Shown: positions 1-11,354, numbered from the stretch's first letter. The stretch: 64,000 nucleotides of DNA from Trichopria drosophilae (GCA_030407085.1 CM059587.1:17891001-17955000); one strand, 5' to 3'. Made by a program: numbers and translations. Notes: generated from the letters alone by a model not told the origin.

Positions 1-429
1 GACCGTGACGTGGTGGGGGGGGGGCTTAGCAGAAAACCGTTTGGAGGTCCTGAGACGAAGGCAGTATGCATGATGAGAGAATGTTGAACCCTATAAACGG
101 GTACTCAAATTGAATGGCTCGGAACTCTATAAACGGGTTTTTCGATGAATGAGTGCGAGATTGGGGCCGGAAGCTCACGCGCCATCTCTGTCCTTCGAGC
201 TGGAGGGGAAATGGGGCAAGGGACCTCTGAGGTCCTGCGACCAATATACGATCCCCCAATCCACAGGTGTAATACTATCGTGCCGAAGAATGCATGGTAC
301 AGGGGAAGCTGTACTGCAAACGATGCCCTTGGGATACCGGGCGCCCTCCCATTGTATTAAGCCTTCGACCGGCATGCAGGGCACTGCAGGGAGCGACCGT
401 TTATTTCCCTAGCTACTCGTGGGAACAAT

Positions 430-1563
430 ATGGAAAACACAGTAAATAACAAACAAACAAACAAACAAACAAAAACGAAAAAAAAAGAGACTGTGACTCC
501 CGAAGCCGCAGATGAAGTCCCTGGTACCTCAACGGGAGCAAGGCCTCAGAGACCTGCTCTCAACGGGGCCGTCAGAAAAGGGCTTCATCAAAAACTGCTC
601 AAAGGGGGCATGGCTTTTGAGGAAGCCCGCGCCCTTTGCATAAAACCAATCGCGGAAAATACGGACGCGAAAAAAAATCCCGCTATAAAACGGGTCAGGT
701 CGGAGGAGCAATCCCCACAGGACCGGCCCAAGAAGCATCCTAGAAGTCAGGAGCCTGTTGACAGGCCCTCCTTCCGGGATGTTCTTGGATCGGTCAAAAT
801 AGGGATCCGTGACAAGGTCCCTATGACAGGTGTGCAGCTCGGAGTCTTGCAAAAGGCTATCATCAGGGTAGTTTCTGAGACCCAAGATGAAGAAGCCGGA
901 CCGAGATTTCTGGGATACGCACATAAAACGGGATGGCTGCTACTGACCTGTGCGGACGATGAAAGCCGCGCGTGGGTGATTAAAAACATCGAAAAGGTCA
1001 AGGTTTGGGAAGGCTCGGAACTCGCGGTAATGGGGGAGGACGAGTTACCCAAGCCTAAAGTCGGTGTAGTGTGGATACCGGGGGCTGATATAGAACCCCC
1101 AAAAGACATACTACACCGAATAAAAGTTCAAAATAAGGGACTGCAGACCGAGCTCTGGAGGGTCCTCAACACGAAGGCTGAGGACAAGGGCCAAACTCTG
1201 ACTCTTGCCATCGATGACGCCTCGTTTGAGACTCTGCAGGGAATCGACTGCAGGCCCTTCCTCGACTTCGGGCAGGTCTTGATCCGATTCAAGAAACCTG
1301 CCAAGAAATTAACACAGGATATGGGGAAAGTGGCCGGTGCGGTGGCGGGGGTCGGAGGTGCGGCCTCCCAAACTGCCCCGCAGGTGCCCAGTGAGCACCC
1401 TAATGCCGCTGAAGCAGCTGTGGAGGCGGAGATGGAGGTTGACGCTCAGCCAACCGCTGCCGAGCCACAAATGGAACCCCCAACCCAGATGACGAAACCA
1501 ATAGAGAGGATGGCGACCAACACCGACCTCTCCAAAGAGACGACACCCTCCAAAAATAGATAG
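430..1563 (+). CDS. LINE ORF1 protein, DUF4780-type
   Basis: 377 codons from an ATG with no interruption. The N-terminus is basic and Lys/Gln/Thr-rich (about residues 8-25), followed by another basic stretch near residues 80-105. The central region (about 115-270), with motifs SFRDVLGSVKIGIRD and GYAHKTGWLLLTCADD, matches my memory of DUF4780, found in ORF1 proteins of LOA-type LINEs and presumed to bind element RNA. The C-terminus is Ala/Glu/Pro-rich and low complexity. I see no CCHC knuckles. The stop at 1561-1563 overlaps the ORF2 reading frame, which is already open there. It is the only intact reading frame of this copy. Confidence 0.8.
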   Translation: MENTVNNKQTNKQTKTKKKETVTPEAADEVPGTSTGARPQRPALNGAVRKGLHQKLLKGGMAFEEARALCIKPIAENTDAKKNPAIKRVRSEEQSPQDRPKKHPRSQEPVDRPSFRDVLGSVKIGIRDKVPMTGVQLGVLQKAIIRVVSETQDEEAGPRFLGYAHKTGWLLLTCADDESRAWVIKNIEKVKVWEGSELAVMGEDELPKPKVGVVWIPGADIEPPKDILHRIKVQNKGLQTELWRVLNTKAEDKGQTLTLAIDDASFETLQGIDCRPFLDFGQVLIRFKKPAKKLTQDMGKVAGAVAGVGGAASQTAPQVPSEHPNAAEAAVEAEMEVDAQPTAAEPQMEPPTQMTKPIERMATNTDLSKETTPSKNR

Positions 1564-2270
1564 GACCCCACTCAAAGTGGTTCAAATAAACGTCCATCAT
1601 GCTGAGGCTGCTTCAGCAAGCCTATGCAGGAGGTTTTGTAAGGACCGATTGAGTGTGGGACTTATTCAGGAGCCCTGGATAAATCGAAGCAGGATTCAGG
1701 GCCTTGGAAACGCAGGTAACATCTTGTATAATACTAGCGGAACCAAACCAAGAGCATGCCTCATATTTAATAAAAATATAAAATTTTTGCCTGTTCCAGA
1801 GTTCTGCACGGACGACCTCGTAGCAGCATATATTCACCTGGAAGGTGGACTAAAGGTACTTGTTGCCTCTGCCTACCTTCCGGGGGAAACGGATGATCCT
1901 TCGATCAGCCTGGAGGAAATCCACAGATTCAGCAGGCGTAATGAAGCCAGACTTATTCTGGGGTGTGACGCCAACGCCCACCATGAAGAATGGGGTAGCA
2001 CTGATACTAACAGCAGGGGTGAGTACCTGCATAACTTTATTATATCTAACAATTTAAAAATAGGGGTAACAAACCCACCTTCGTGACCCGTTAGAGGCAA
2101 GAGGTTTTAGATATAACTCTTTGTACATATAATTTAACGAGCAATATCACTAGGTGGTTTGTATGGGATGAGGAATCGCTGTCTGATCACAGATGTATTA
2201 GATTCGACTTATCCGCAGTTAAAGCAGTTAGGAAACTAGAATATAGGAATCCTAAAAATCCTTAAATGAT
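1559..2270 (+). pseudogene. LINE ORF2 endonuclease domain, broken
   Basis: The frame overlapping the ORF1 stop reads LKVVQINVHHAEAASAS, then LIQEPW, then LGCDANAHHEEWGS. These are the N-terminal strand, the catalytic Glu motif and the DxNAHH motif of the exonuclease-endonuclease-phosphatase fold that nicks target DNA. A TGA at 2084-2086 and a shift interrupt it. The remaining endonuclease motif (DITLCTYNL, then SLSDHRCIRF) continues in another frame up to about 2250. The first Met-like codon at 1577 is GTG, so no ATG defines the ORF2 start. Confidence 0.8.
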
Positions 2271-2944
2271 GGCTCTCGTAGACCATCAAAAGCCGACTGG
2301 AAGAAGGCCACTGAAATCTTCAAACCAAATCTTGTGAGATGGGCAGTACGCTCTTTTAAACCTTACAAAAAAGAAGGCGAAGACGGCATCTTCCCAATGC
2401 TTTTAAAGCAAAGTATAGATTTAATTCTATCTACCTTACTGAGAATCTTCAGAGCCAGCTATGCCTGGGGCTACATACCGGATGGGTGGAGACGAGTGAG
2501 GGTGGCCTATATACCGAAAGTTGGCAAGAAAGACAGTGCCGACCCAAAGTCGTATAGGCCAATAAGCCTAACATCGTTCCTCCTCAAGACAATGGAGAAG
2601 ATAATTAATCATCACCTCAGAGAACATTATCTGAAAATACACGATCTACATTGTAATCAACACGCATATCAGAAGGGTAAATCCACTGAAACTGCGTTGA
2701 TAAGTCTAGTAGACAAACTGGAAAAGGCGTGCATAAAAAAACTCACCAGCATCCAAGGACATGCATGTCGTTTGATAACTGGCGCCCTAAGCTCAACACC
2801 AACAATTGCCCTGGAAGCACTTCTAAACATGCCACCACTCCACTTACATGTGAGAAACGAGGCAAGACGTACCATGTACAGAGTGCTAACTGGAGAGAGA
2901 TCAAATTGGTTATCAACGAGGATTAACAACCTCAAAAGGAAACC
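2271..2944 (+). pseudogene. LINE ORF2 reverse transcriptase, internally deleted
   Basis: Starts with a linker (PSNDGSRRPSKADWKKA), then RT finger motifs EDGIFPMLLKQ, AYIPKVGKKD, SYRPISLTSF and HQHAYQKGKSTETAL-like sequence (here NQHAYQKGKSTETAL). At about 2742 it jumps from the region before motif A straight to thumb sequence (HACRLITGALSSTPT). The palm with the xADD catalytic motif is therefore missing. A second deletion lies near 2330, between endonuclease and RT. It is a non-functional remnant. Confidence 0.8.
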
Positions 2945-3811
2945 TTGCGAAATCCGATTCTGGGAATGCCCACGGATGACACTAAACTAGAACCTGGGGA
3001 AACCAGGCTCTTCAAGGTTGAGTCGATGTCGTGGGAACCACAAACATCGATAGAGAGTGACCTGACAAAGACCTCATTAGTGTGGTACACCGATGGGTCA
3101 AAAAATTCGAGCGGTACAGGATACGGTATATTCGGGGACCGTCCGAAAGTTAAAATGTCAGGCAGCCTTGATACAAATGTAAGTATTTTTCAAGCGGAAT
3201 TAATGGCCGTAAGAGAATGCGTGCAACTTAATTTGGACAGGAAGTACAAAAACCATACTATAGTTATCTTAACAGAAAGCCAAGCGTCCCTAATGGCTCT
3301 GGAGGCACTAGAGGTAAACTCCAGAAATGTAAAAGACTGCATTTCCGCTCTAAACACCCTCGCCCGTAATAACAACAGGGTCGTTCTAAAATGGGTAAAA
3401 GGACATGCAGGTAATAAAGGCAATGAAGAAGCCGATAAACTGGCCAAAATAGGTGCCAATAAAAAATTCTGTGGCCCGGAACCGGCCAGAGGAATAAATT
3501 CCAAAGTAGTGAAAAAACTACTTAGGAACTCAATAATAAAGGATGCTAAGGAAAACTGGGGCATAATAACAAACCCTAGACACTCAAAAGCACTCATAGA
3601 AGGCTACAACGGATCGAAAGCCATGAAAATCACCAGCTCAAACAGAAATACAGCAACAGCAGTAACAAGAGTGCTAACAGGACACTGTCCTGTTACTATT
3701 GGACTTCCTGGTGGACGACTCGCTGCCTCACCGACCGTCCGGAGACCCTGGCTGCTCCGGATAAAAAGTGGGCCCACAAGTCAACAGCCAGCGTCAGAAT
3801 CACAATTATAA
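2945..3811 (+). pseudogene. LINE ORF2 RNase H domain
   Basis: Open for 289 codons but only as the tail of the broken ORF2. Visible RNase H signatures are VWYTDGSK (first Asp), FQAELMAV (Glu), ILTESQASLMAL where the second Asp would be expected but Glu is seen, and VKGHAGNKGNEEADKLAK (His and final Asp). RNase H is typical of I-group LINEs. After it come RVLTGHCPVTIG and a divergent tail. The third acidic position reads TES rather than the usual TDS, probably decay. Confidence 0.8.
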
Positions 3812-4085
3812 TGGAGGCGGCGAGGATACATTTTTGACGAAAACGATACCAGGAACTGACGACGGAACTCCATTCGTCCCTGTACTAAACGAGGCTGGTG
3901 GTCCTCTCCCTCGTGCTCGCGAGGGAGTGCGACACCTAAAGAGGTTCAGAAGGTGACAGCAGCCGCATTGCCAAAATCAATCGAGACGGATGGAGAACCC
4001 GAACAGAACCAGAGGACAGGACGCCGTAAGGAGAACGAACAATTTTTACGTAAGCCTCTTTCTCTTCTGTTCGTCAATAAATTAA

Positions 4086-5617
4086 ATCATGATTGTGTAT
4101 GATTATTGTCATGTAGTTTCGCTAAATATTTATCTATATTGATGTATGTATGTATGTATGCGTGGATGTGTGCATTGAATGTGTGTCCGCGTTAAGTATT
4201 TATTTTAATCTCTCGTAATTTATTCCAACTGACGACATTAGAAACAATTTTATGTACATTGACTCAACACTACTTACCAACGACTCGATAATACCTTTTA
4301 CTTATGACTCTTATTTTTTATATTTGCAATTTTGACTACGAGTATGTTGGTATGAGTGGGATTCTATGTTTAATGACGAATTCAATTATATGTAAAATTC
4401 AAAGTGTTTAAATATAGTTTTTAATTGAATAATGACAAATAAATATGACTTTTCTTATTTCAGCACCTAGCGATACCGATCTATAAATTTTAATAATGCT
4501 AATGACTTATAATTGACTTATTAATGTTTTATGTTTGGACGATTCAGAAAGATTTTAACTAACCAGACTCCGAATCGTTTCCTAGTTTTGTGTAATAAAA
4601 TATTGGATGGGGTTTTTCCACAATTCTCAATAGTAAAGTAATTTTGTTCATCCTCAAATTCTCCGCTAGTTTCAATAATTATTTGCGTTTACGTTCGCAT
4701 TTTGAACGACGCATATTTATTTATTTACATTCCTTTTATTTACATGAGTATAATCGCCGTCTCACCAAGAATTCGCATATTGAATGATTATTTTTAAAAA
4801 GCGGTAAAGAAGTGTTTTAAGTTCTCTATATGAGAACTAAATATTGATAAATCTTGTCTACCGAGCAAAGTTTTTAAAATCCTAGATTTTGATATTGGCT
4901 CCAAAGCCGTATGTAGAACGTTTTCAATAAACGTTATTAAAAACGTGGGTTATGTATCACCAATTTACGAGATTTAGTGCAAAGAATATTAAACGTAAAA
5001 CATTTTAGAAAGATAATTATTTAATGATGAGTAATAGTATAAGCTAATAGTACATTTTAATACAAGTGCTGTAAAGTACTGATAATTGAATAAGTATGAG
5101 CTCGAAAGCTCTTACCGAAGGCTCTCGTAATTTAACCCTTTTCGTCTCGGAAGTACGGAAATAGAATACAACCTTCAACGCTGTCACTTTTGTTCCAAAC
5201 GTCGTTAAAAAAAATGGAGTAAGTCAAAATTGATCGATTTCTGATTACTTTTAAATCCCGAGATTAGAATCAGCCGGCGATGTCAAAGAAAAAAGTTGAT
5301 CACCATTTAAAAAAAACTGATTTTTTCGTCGTTTCGCAGCAAGAATCGCGTTTTTTGCCATTGAAAAAGGCAATGCTGACCAGTGCAAAAGGTACAAATT
5401 ACTGGCTAAGGTACTAATATTGACTGGCATAATATAAAAATATACCTTTTGATTTACTTGTGATATTTATCGGGCAATAATAATAATAACCTATAAGGAT
5501 AACTTAAGTTTATAAAAAAAAAGAAAATAAATAAATGTAAACAAAAAAAAATGGAAACTGGAGTGGAATTAATTTTAAGAGGATAATGTAAAATGGGCGG
5601 ATTTGTAATTATTTAAA
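4086..5617. other. AT-rich intergenic DNA, nothing recognised
   Basis: No convincing ORF, tRNA or transposon end. A short TGTA microsatellite lies at about 4141-4160. The rest is ordinary AT-rich sequence with short A and T runs. Confidence 0.6.
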
Positions 5618-5766
5618 TTTCGATCCTAGATTCGGGTCATCTTCAGATGATGATGAAATGGAATCAAAATCCCTTCCTTGATGATGAAAATCCTTTCCTC
5701 GAGAGGTCAAAGGACAAAGGTTGCAGGGTTGACCTCTACGTTTCGGATCGTTTGATCCCTCTTCAG
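5618..5766 (-). ncRNA. pair of hammerhead-ribozyme-like motifs (Penelope-type)
   Basis: On the minus strand two copies of CTGAAGA (5760-5766 and 5640-5646) are each followed by a short helix and GAAA (5741-5744 and 5618-5621). In the first copy the helix is perfect: GGATC, loop AAAC, GATCC, then CGAAAC. This matches the hammerhead core order CUGANGA, stem II, GAAA. The copies are 120 bp apart. Tandem hammerhead motifs are known in terminal repeats of Penelope-like elements. Stems I and III and the cleavage site are not convincing by eye, so this is a candidate, possibly an inactive relic. Confidence 0.4.
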
Positions 5767-6117
5767 GGGTAAATGATGAACCAAGAAACCGTTAATTAAA
5801 TGATTTATTTAAGGTGTTGGGAATCTTTCCATTTGCGAAATCGAAATATCGTGGGTTCGTTCCTATTGGCTGCGATTATGCTTTCATTCCCCATTTTTTT
5901 TTCAAGAATTCTCCTTCATTCGTTCTTATGAACAAAAGAATCGTTCTTGTGATTCTTTAATTTAATTTAGTGTCATATTATTCCTTCTAAAATGAATTTC
6001 AATTGGATTTGGTGACAAATCTTGTCGCGCGAAATTTGAAACTCACAATCAGACACTTGTTAGTTTATCTCACCGATAAATTATAAAAATGTTTGATGGT
6101 TAATTGGTTTGGTGAAC

Positions 6118-6300
6118 ATGTCTTCGTCTTCGATAAATTATCTACTCTTGGACGAAAATAATAACGAGCTATTTGACATGAACAACCCGGAGTACGGGGC
6201 AGCCTTAGCACTGCTTGAGTTGCGCAGTATGATGAGTATACGGAATGATGATCATTATGACAATAACAATAACATCTCGGATGGTACTAATGTTTGTTAG
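6118..6300 (+). CDS. small-peptide family member (DENNNE-NPEY family), 60 aa
   Basis: Starts at ATG 6118; the frame upstream has only a TTG. The product contains LDENNNELFDMNNPEY followed by AALALLELRS, matching the better-preserved copy at 45750-45923, where the same stretch reads DENNNDIEINTPEYEAAL and then ILLELRS. The C-terminal half (NDDHYDNNNN) replaces the Arg/Gln-rich tail of that copy. It heads a run of further degenerate copies. Function is unknown: no signal peptide, no cysteine framework, no recognised domain. The shared part is acidic and Asn-rich, followed by a short amphipathic Ala/Leu helix. It could be a decayed copy rather than an active gene. Confidence 0.45.
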   Translation: MSSSSINYLLLDENNNELFDMNNPEYGAALALLELRSMMSIRNDDHYDNNNNISDGTNVC

Positions 6301-6862
6301 GAATGATAATAGATAGTCTTCCGATCGACATTCCTTACATCGTGTTGAATTTTAGAGAAGTAACCTGAGCACACAAGTGTATGTTGGTGACTGAGGATCA
6401 TCAACTCCACGGCATAAATAGGATGCAGAGAAATCCAATCGACACTACCTTAGTTTACATTTTAGGTTACATTGTTGTCTACCAAGCAAAGTTTAAAAAA
6501 GTCTTTATTTAATTTACGTTTTTATTAGCAACAACTTCTTCTATAATGATGAGTATACTGGATGATGATTATTACAATAGCAATAATAATATCTCTGGGG
6601 GTAGTCATGAGTATCAGGAATGATAGCAATAACAGTCTTCATCCTTCCTTTAGAAATTATATAATAATTACTGTAGTTCTAATCTTACGTTTCTTACTTT
6701 TTGTCAAAATCAACTATACGCCAGAAGTAACAAATTCAATATCTCTACTGGTAATAATGAGCGACAGGAATGATAATAATAATAATCTTCCCATCAACAT
6801 TCTCGAATATGTAACTGCATTCATACTTCTTGAATTGCAGAAAAAACAATCGAAGATTTTTG
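6221..6862 (+). pseudogene. degenerate tandem copies of the small-peptide family
   Basis: After the first copy the same pattern recurs. MSIRNDDHYDNNNNIS (about 6232) resembles MSILDDDYYNSNNNIS (about 6550). MSIRNDSNNS (6607) and MSDRNDNNNNLPI (6757) are each followed by a hydrophobic stretch, the latter EYVTAFILLELQ, matching EYEAALILLEL of the family. Stops and frame changes separate the units. I read this as a local array of decayed copies. Similarity is short and Asn-rich, so convergence of low-complexity sequence is a possible alternative. Confidence 0.4.
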
Positions 6863-8511
6863 AAAACAGTTACTTTTATGTAACAATTATAAATTCAACA
6901 AAATTCTTAGAAACCTGCCAAATAATTTCCATAATATATACAAATACTGTATATATTATATATTCTATACATGTATTCCATGATTCGACCTATAAGTATA
7001 TTAAGGAGATACTTTAAGCGGGAAAGACACTTTCAGATAAGCCATCTGCAGTGAACATTTACAATTATTAAATGAATAGAAATGTTCAAGACGGTAATCG
7101 CTACCAACTTACGATATTTACAAATAATATTTGTATAAATGTATTATATATTGTACATATTTTATATGTAAACAAATAGTTCTTAAGCAACTATAAACAC
7201 ATCATCTTGATTAATTATTTTAATTGTTGTAATTATTTTGATGATCTTGTTATTTTAATATGTTTCAGATACAAGACTTTTATGAAATTCCATCCACTTT
7301 ATACATTTCCATTTTACACTAGATGGAAACAGAATTTATAAATAATATTAATCTTTCTTTTCTTCTAGACATTAAAAACAAGAGTTCTGTAACGAGATTA
7401 AGTCGTCATAATGAATAACGCGGATGTCATGATCGTATCGTCCAACCAGGAACCAAAATATTGTTGTTATCGACCTCAATGTCACTCAAAATACAGAACG
7501 AAAAATATAAATGTCTAAAATCCGAAAATAATATATCCAAAGGTGTAAAATTCCATCAAATAAATTATAGATTGTTGTTAATGTACTGATTTTCCACTTA
7601 ATAAATTAATAATTGACATCAATGTTCGAAATATTATTTCTCTGTCACAATAATTGTACAAACCCTGGCATTATACCATTTTCTATCACTCTAAATCTTA
7701 TGTGTTTATATTATTTATTTTCAAACGACTATATCGATGCATGTTTACAAATGATGTTGTTTACGTTTTGAATTTCATGACCGTGTTTAATTGTATTTTC
7801 ATTTAGAAATAAAATTATTACGGCGTGTTCAAATGGTATTTAAATCAAAGCTGAAAAGCACATCGAATTTTCTTTTTTAATTCGATTCCACGATACTTAT
7901 TACAGTCCACGTTTGAAAATTGATACCTAGAACAATCATTTTATTAATTGTCTAAAAAGAAGGGAAATTGAACACTTTTTCTAAAAAATTGTCCAAATGC
8001 AGCGAATGTTAGATTTGAAAAATCTACACTACCAGATATTTGCAATTCCTTGATGAAAAAGTAAGTCATTTTTTTTTATAACATGCATTGTCGGCTTACC
8101 TCAGGATTAATTCTTACTTCTACAAATAGAGGGAACAATTTTTGTACATGTATAGTGAGATTTAAAAAATACATGTGGAAAACCTGAGAACGTCTAAACG
8201 AGATTCTGTTATATCCATTTTGATACAATTTTTCTGTTCCTCTCCACCTTTCTTTTACAGAAATCTTTATTTTGCTGTTGTAATATTATTATTTTTTGCA
8301 ATTAAAATATTCCATTCCCCACCCTTTTTTCATTTGAAATTAGTAATTCTTTTATTAATTTCTTTATATTGTTATAATTACAAAACTATGCATTTCAACA
8401 TTAACCCTGCTTAGAACTCTTCAATAGCAATTCGAGGACTTAACTAAAATCAGTGAGCTATATTTGATATGTTTTTACAATTATAACACAGTTTGCGTTA
8501 TTTGTTATAAA
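6863..8511. other. AT-rich intergenic DNA
   Basis: No recognisable gene. The only longer ORF (8175-8414) is hydrophobic and Phe/Ile-rich, as expected of random AT-rich DNA. No inverted repeats longer than about 20 bp were noticed. Confidence 0.55.
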
Positions 8512-8583
8512 TCATTGGGTGTTAGCGTCAATGGGCTCATTATTATTTTCGTCCCGGTAGTTCATAACTGGCGTTGTCGACAT
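8512..8583 (-). pseudogene. small-peptide family, truncated copy (23 aa)
   Basis: Minus-strand ATG at 8583 gives MSTTPVMNYRDENNNEPI and then a stop at 8512-8514. The start and the NY-x-DENNNE core are those of the family, but the NTPEY helix segment is lost after NTQ. Only the first half of the coding exon is preserved, so it is probably a relic. Confidence 0.5.
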
Positions 8584-8682
8584 CTTGACCCGATAAATTG
8601 TCCTTCAAATATTTTTATAATAATTTGAACCGTTGTTTGTCTATATTCAGCATTGGGGACATATTATGTTAGTTATCCAGTT

Positions 8683-8684
<2 letters not shown>

Positions 8685-8735
<51 letters not shown>
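8685..8735. repeat. (TA)n microsatellite
   Basis: About 25 uninterrupted TA units. Confidence 0.95.
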
Positions 8736-8738
<3 letters not shown>

Positions 8739-8790
8739 TGGGGGGCTTGCATGTAGTTTGAGAGCAAAAACGACCTTTCTGATACACGTG

Positions 8791-9240
8791 TCCGTAAAGT
8801 GTGATTTTACGGACTGATCTCTGCACTTTACGGACTAAAAACAGTCGCTAAAGTACCTACTTCGTCGCTAAAGTGTACTTTTTTCACGAGAGCGACACGT
8901 GCAAACAAGGCTCCGGCGAATCCGGCGTCGAGTGGGGGACTGTCGCTCGAGTGAAAAAAAGTTACGCACGAGATGCATACGATATTTTATGCCCGGTGCG
9001 TGCGTTGAAGTGCGTGCGTAAGATCATGTTTTGTCCCATGCGTAAAGTGATTTTTTATTCACTAGTGCGTAAAGTGTCCCACTCGGCGCCTGCAGCTCCT
9101 CGCGAGTGAAAAAAAAATCACTTTACGCACTGAAAAAATGACTTTACGCATTAACTTTACGCACACCCGGGCATAAAATAGTGTTCGCTCCTCGGCCGTA
9201 AAATTTTACGACCTCGGTAAAGTTCAATTTTACGGCCTAG
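8791..9240. repeat. CGTAAAGT dyad cluster 1
   Basis: About a dozen copies of CGTAAAGT or its complement ACTTTACG occur in 450 bp, often as facing pairs with a few bases between (for example CCGTAAAATTTTACG near 9200). Local GC is higher than in the surroundings. The 78-codon ORF here (8873-9109) is made of these repeats and is not accepted as a gene. The same motif recurs in two clusters at 41.5 and 42.4 kb. The right edge cuts directly into a LINE RT reading frame at about 9243. Confidence 0.7.
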
Positions 9241-9242
9241 GA

Positions 9243-10122
9243 CTGAAAAGTACTTCGCAATAACTCTAATATGTTCATTGAAAGAAAGATCACTTTCGAA
9301 GGTAACCCCAAGGTCTTTTACCTTATCGACTCGATGCAGTGCCAACCCATTTAACATGTAACTAAAGTTGAAAACCTGTTTCGATTTACAAAAGGATATA
9401 ATACTGCACTTATTAACGTTTAAAGCTAACCCATTAACCAAAGACCACTTAGCAATATTACTCAAGTCTATTTGTAATCTTGAAGCATCCATGGGATTTG
9501 TAATTTCTGTATGTAGTTTCACATCGTCAGCAAACATTAATACTTTTGAGTAGCGGATAAACTGTGGTAAATCATTAATAAAGGTTAAAAATAAGAGGGG
9601 ACCTAGATGGGAACCCTGAGGAACCCCAGAGAGCATTCTTATATGCCTAGAGGAAGCGTTATTATACCTGACAGATAATGTACGACCTGCTAAATAAGAA
9701 GATAACCAACTATGTAGATGCAGGGAATCACTGAAGACTAACAGATTGGTCAAAGTGGATTTCCCCTTTAAAACCCCATGTTGCATTTGAACTATTTTAT
9801 TACTTAAGAACGACGAAAGTTTATAAATTATAGTCTGTTCGAATAGTTTGGCAAAAGATGATAAGATAGCTGTAGGACGATAGTTTTCAATATTATGTTT
9901 ATCCCCAGATTTGTATATTGGGTAAATGAAGGAGTGTTTCCAAATTGATGGGAAGGTATGAAGTAAGATTGATGAATTAAATAAGGTTAACAGGGGTTTA
10001 CTGAGAGAACATCTACAATTTTTTAGAAACATCAGGGGAATATTGTCAGGACCACTGTTCACACTGCTCTCGAGCCGGTTTAACGCACTTTCAACATCGT
10101 CAACTGATATAGTCAGTTCGCG
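9243..10122 (-). pseudogene. CR1-like LINE reverse transcriptase remnant
   Basis: Minus-strand RT motifs in order: SGPDNIPLMFLKNC, YRPTAILSSFAKLFE, QHGVLKGKSTLTNLL, SGVPQGSHLGPLLF and MFADDVKLHTEI (the catalytic xADD). A deletion removes motif A: VFSDSLHLHSW joins directly to LSSYLAGRT. The 3' end (thumb and tail) is missing because the frame runs into the dyad cluster at about 9243. Close relatives are the two LINEs at 27-35 kb. Confidence 0.85.
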
Positions 10123-10561
10123 TAGTAGAGTCGATAGACTTTAAATTCTTAGCTACCTTAGAAATTGAAGTTGCGTTACTAGAGATACGCTTGTCAAACG
10201 ATGAAAGTTGTCCACGTATATCATCTAATGAAGAATTAGTACGTTTACCCTGGTCGGCGACAGTTTGGGTCAATTTTCTTATCTCCCGAAGCAGCATAGC
10301 GTTCAATGTTGCAATCAATGTTCTCGGCATCTGATTGAGATGATCCGGGGGAAACCAACGAAGAATTTGTAGATTCTTGAACATTAGCTCTTGGTAACGG
10401 AGTATTAGGTCGACTTCCATTACAACATTTGAAAACACCTTCTATATCAGATGAGTAACGTTCGGAACAAGAAAGGTGTATTAAGCACAAACAAGCGCTG
10501 CAAGTAACTCCAGATGTAACAGGCTTTTTGCAGTAGGGACAAATTTATTTATCAGACATTT
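10123..10561 (-). pseudogene. CR1-like LINE ORF1 remnant with PHD-type zinc finger
   Basis: Near 10556 the minus strand reads MSDK, a stop, then CPYCKKPVTSGVTCSACLCL and HLSCSERY, a Cys/His pattern like the PHD finger in the ORF1 at 33674-34957. A frame change then leads to a coiled-coil-like stretch (REIRKLTQTVADQGKR). ORF1 joins the RT near 10115-10122 through a deletion that removed the rest of ORF1 and the whole endonuclease. Confidence 0.7.
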
Positions 10562-10940
10562 TCATTAGATTTGCAGTCACTAATATAATTTAATAAGTTG
10601 CTCCAGATGATGTGAGAAGTAGAGAGAAACAAACTAGAAGCATTAGAAAGATGATCTTCTGATGGCCTTAGGCGAAATTAGAGTCAAACACGTGGTAACA
10701 TAACCTCACATCACATAATTTAAGTAACCACTATTATTTTAGGAAAAATAGTTATCCTCCTGGGATAATTTATATGCACAAGTATAATAGTTCAAATGTA
10801 TGACATTTGTACACTGATAGCCACTAATTTTAAAAATAAATTATTGAAATTATTGAGAAAATGAGTAACAATAGAACGGAGAACGCGTGTATCGTCCAAT
10901 GACCATTCACATAACCTGTATATAATATTTATATCTATAT
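10562..10940. other. AT-rich DNA, nothing recognised
   Basis: Probably includes a short LINE 5' leader directly upstream (minus sense) of 10561. No other signal. Confidence 0.4.
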
Positions 10941-11354
10941 TATATGATTTTTTAAAGTCGTTAATAGTGAAAAAATCACTACTTTTTTCATTTTAAGGCT
11001 ACCATATCGATTACCGTGTTAGCTACGACAAAAATGCACTGAACCTTTTTTATAGAGCACAAAATTTCCTACAAAAAAGTCAGTGAGAGCCATAGTCTAA
11101 TGTTAATATGTACGGCATGAAAAACATCGGAAGTTATTGAAAAAATCATTGAAATTTTAGAACAGAGATAGTTATCTTATTCGTGACGTATATATTAACA
11201 TTAGACTATGGCTCTCACTGACTTTTTTGTAGGAAATTTTGTGCACTACAAAAAAGGTTGAGTGCATTTTTGTCGTATCTAACACGGTAATCAATACGGA
11301 AGCCTTAAAAACGTAGTGATTTTTTCACTATTAACGACTTTAAAAAATCATATA
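10941..11354. mobile_element. palindromic MITE, 414 bp
   Basis: The two halves are inverted copies. The left end TATATGATTTTTTAAAGTCG is matched by its complement ending at 11354. Further shared blocks are ACACGGTAAT and the CTCTCACTGACTTTTTTGTA region near the centre. No coding capacity. A target duplication cannot be separated from the AT-rich flanks. Confidence 0.8.

Larger units (their letters stand above)
1..4085 (+). mobile_element. LOA-like (I-group) non-LTR retrotransposon, decayed
   Basis: Coding order is ORF1, apurinic-type endonuclease, reverse transcriptase, RNase H, which is the I-group LINE layout; the ORF1 domain and the endonuclease start suggest the LOA clade. The first 429 bases look like 5' leader and may continue past the window edge. 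An AATAAA lies near 4075, close to the likely 3' end. ORF2 carries stops, frameshifts and at least two deletions, one removing the RT palm, so the copy cannot encode a working RT. It is visibly more GC-rich than the DNA to its right, so it probably came from a family with different base composition. Clade assignment is by motif memory only. Confidence 0.85.

Noticed and set aside
8873..9109. 78-codon plus ORF
   Set aside because: Built from CGTAAAGT repeats, starts at a non-ATG codon and has no motif.
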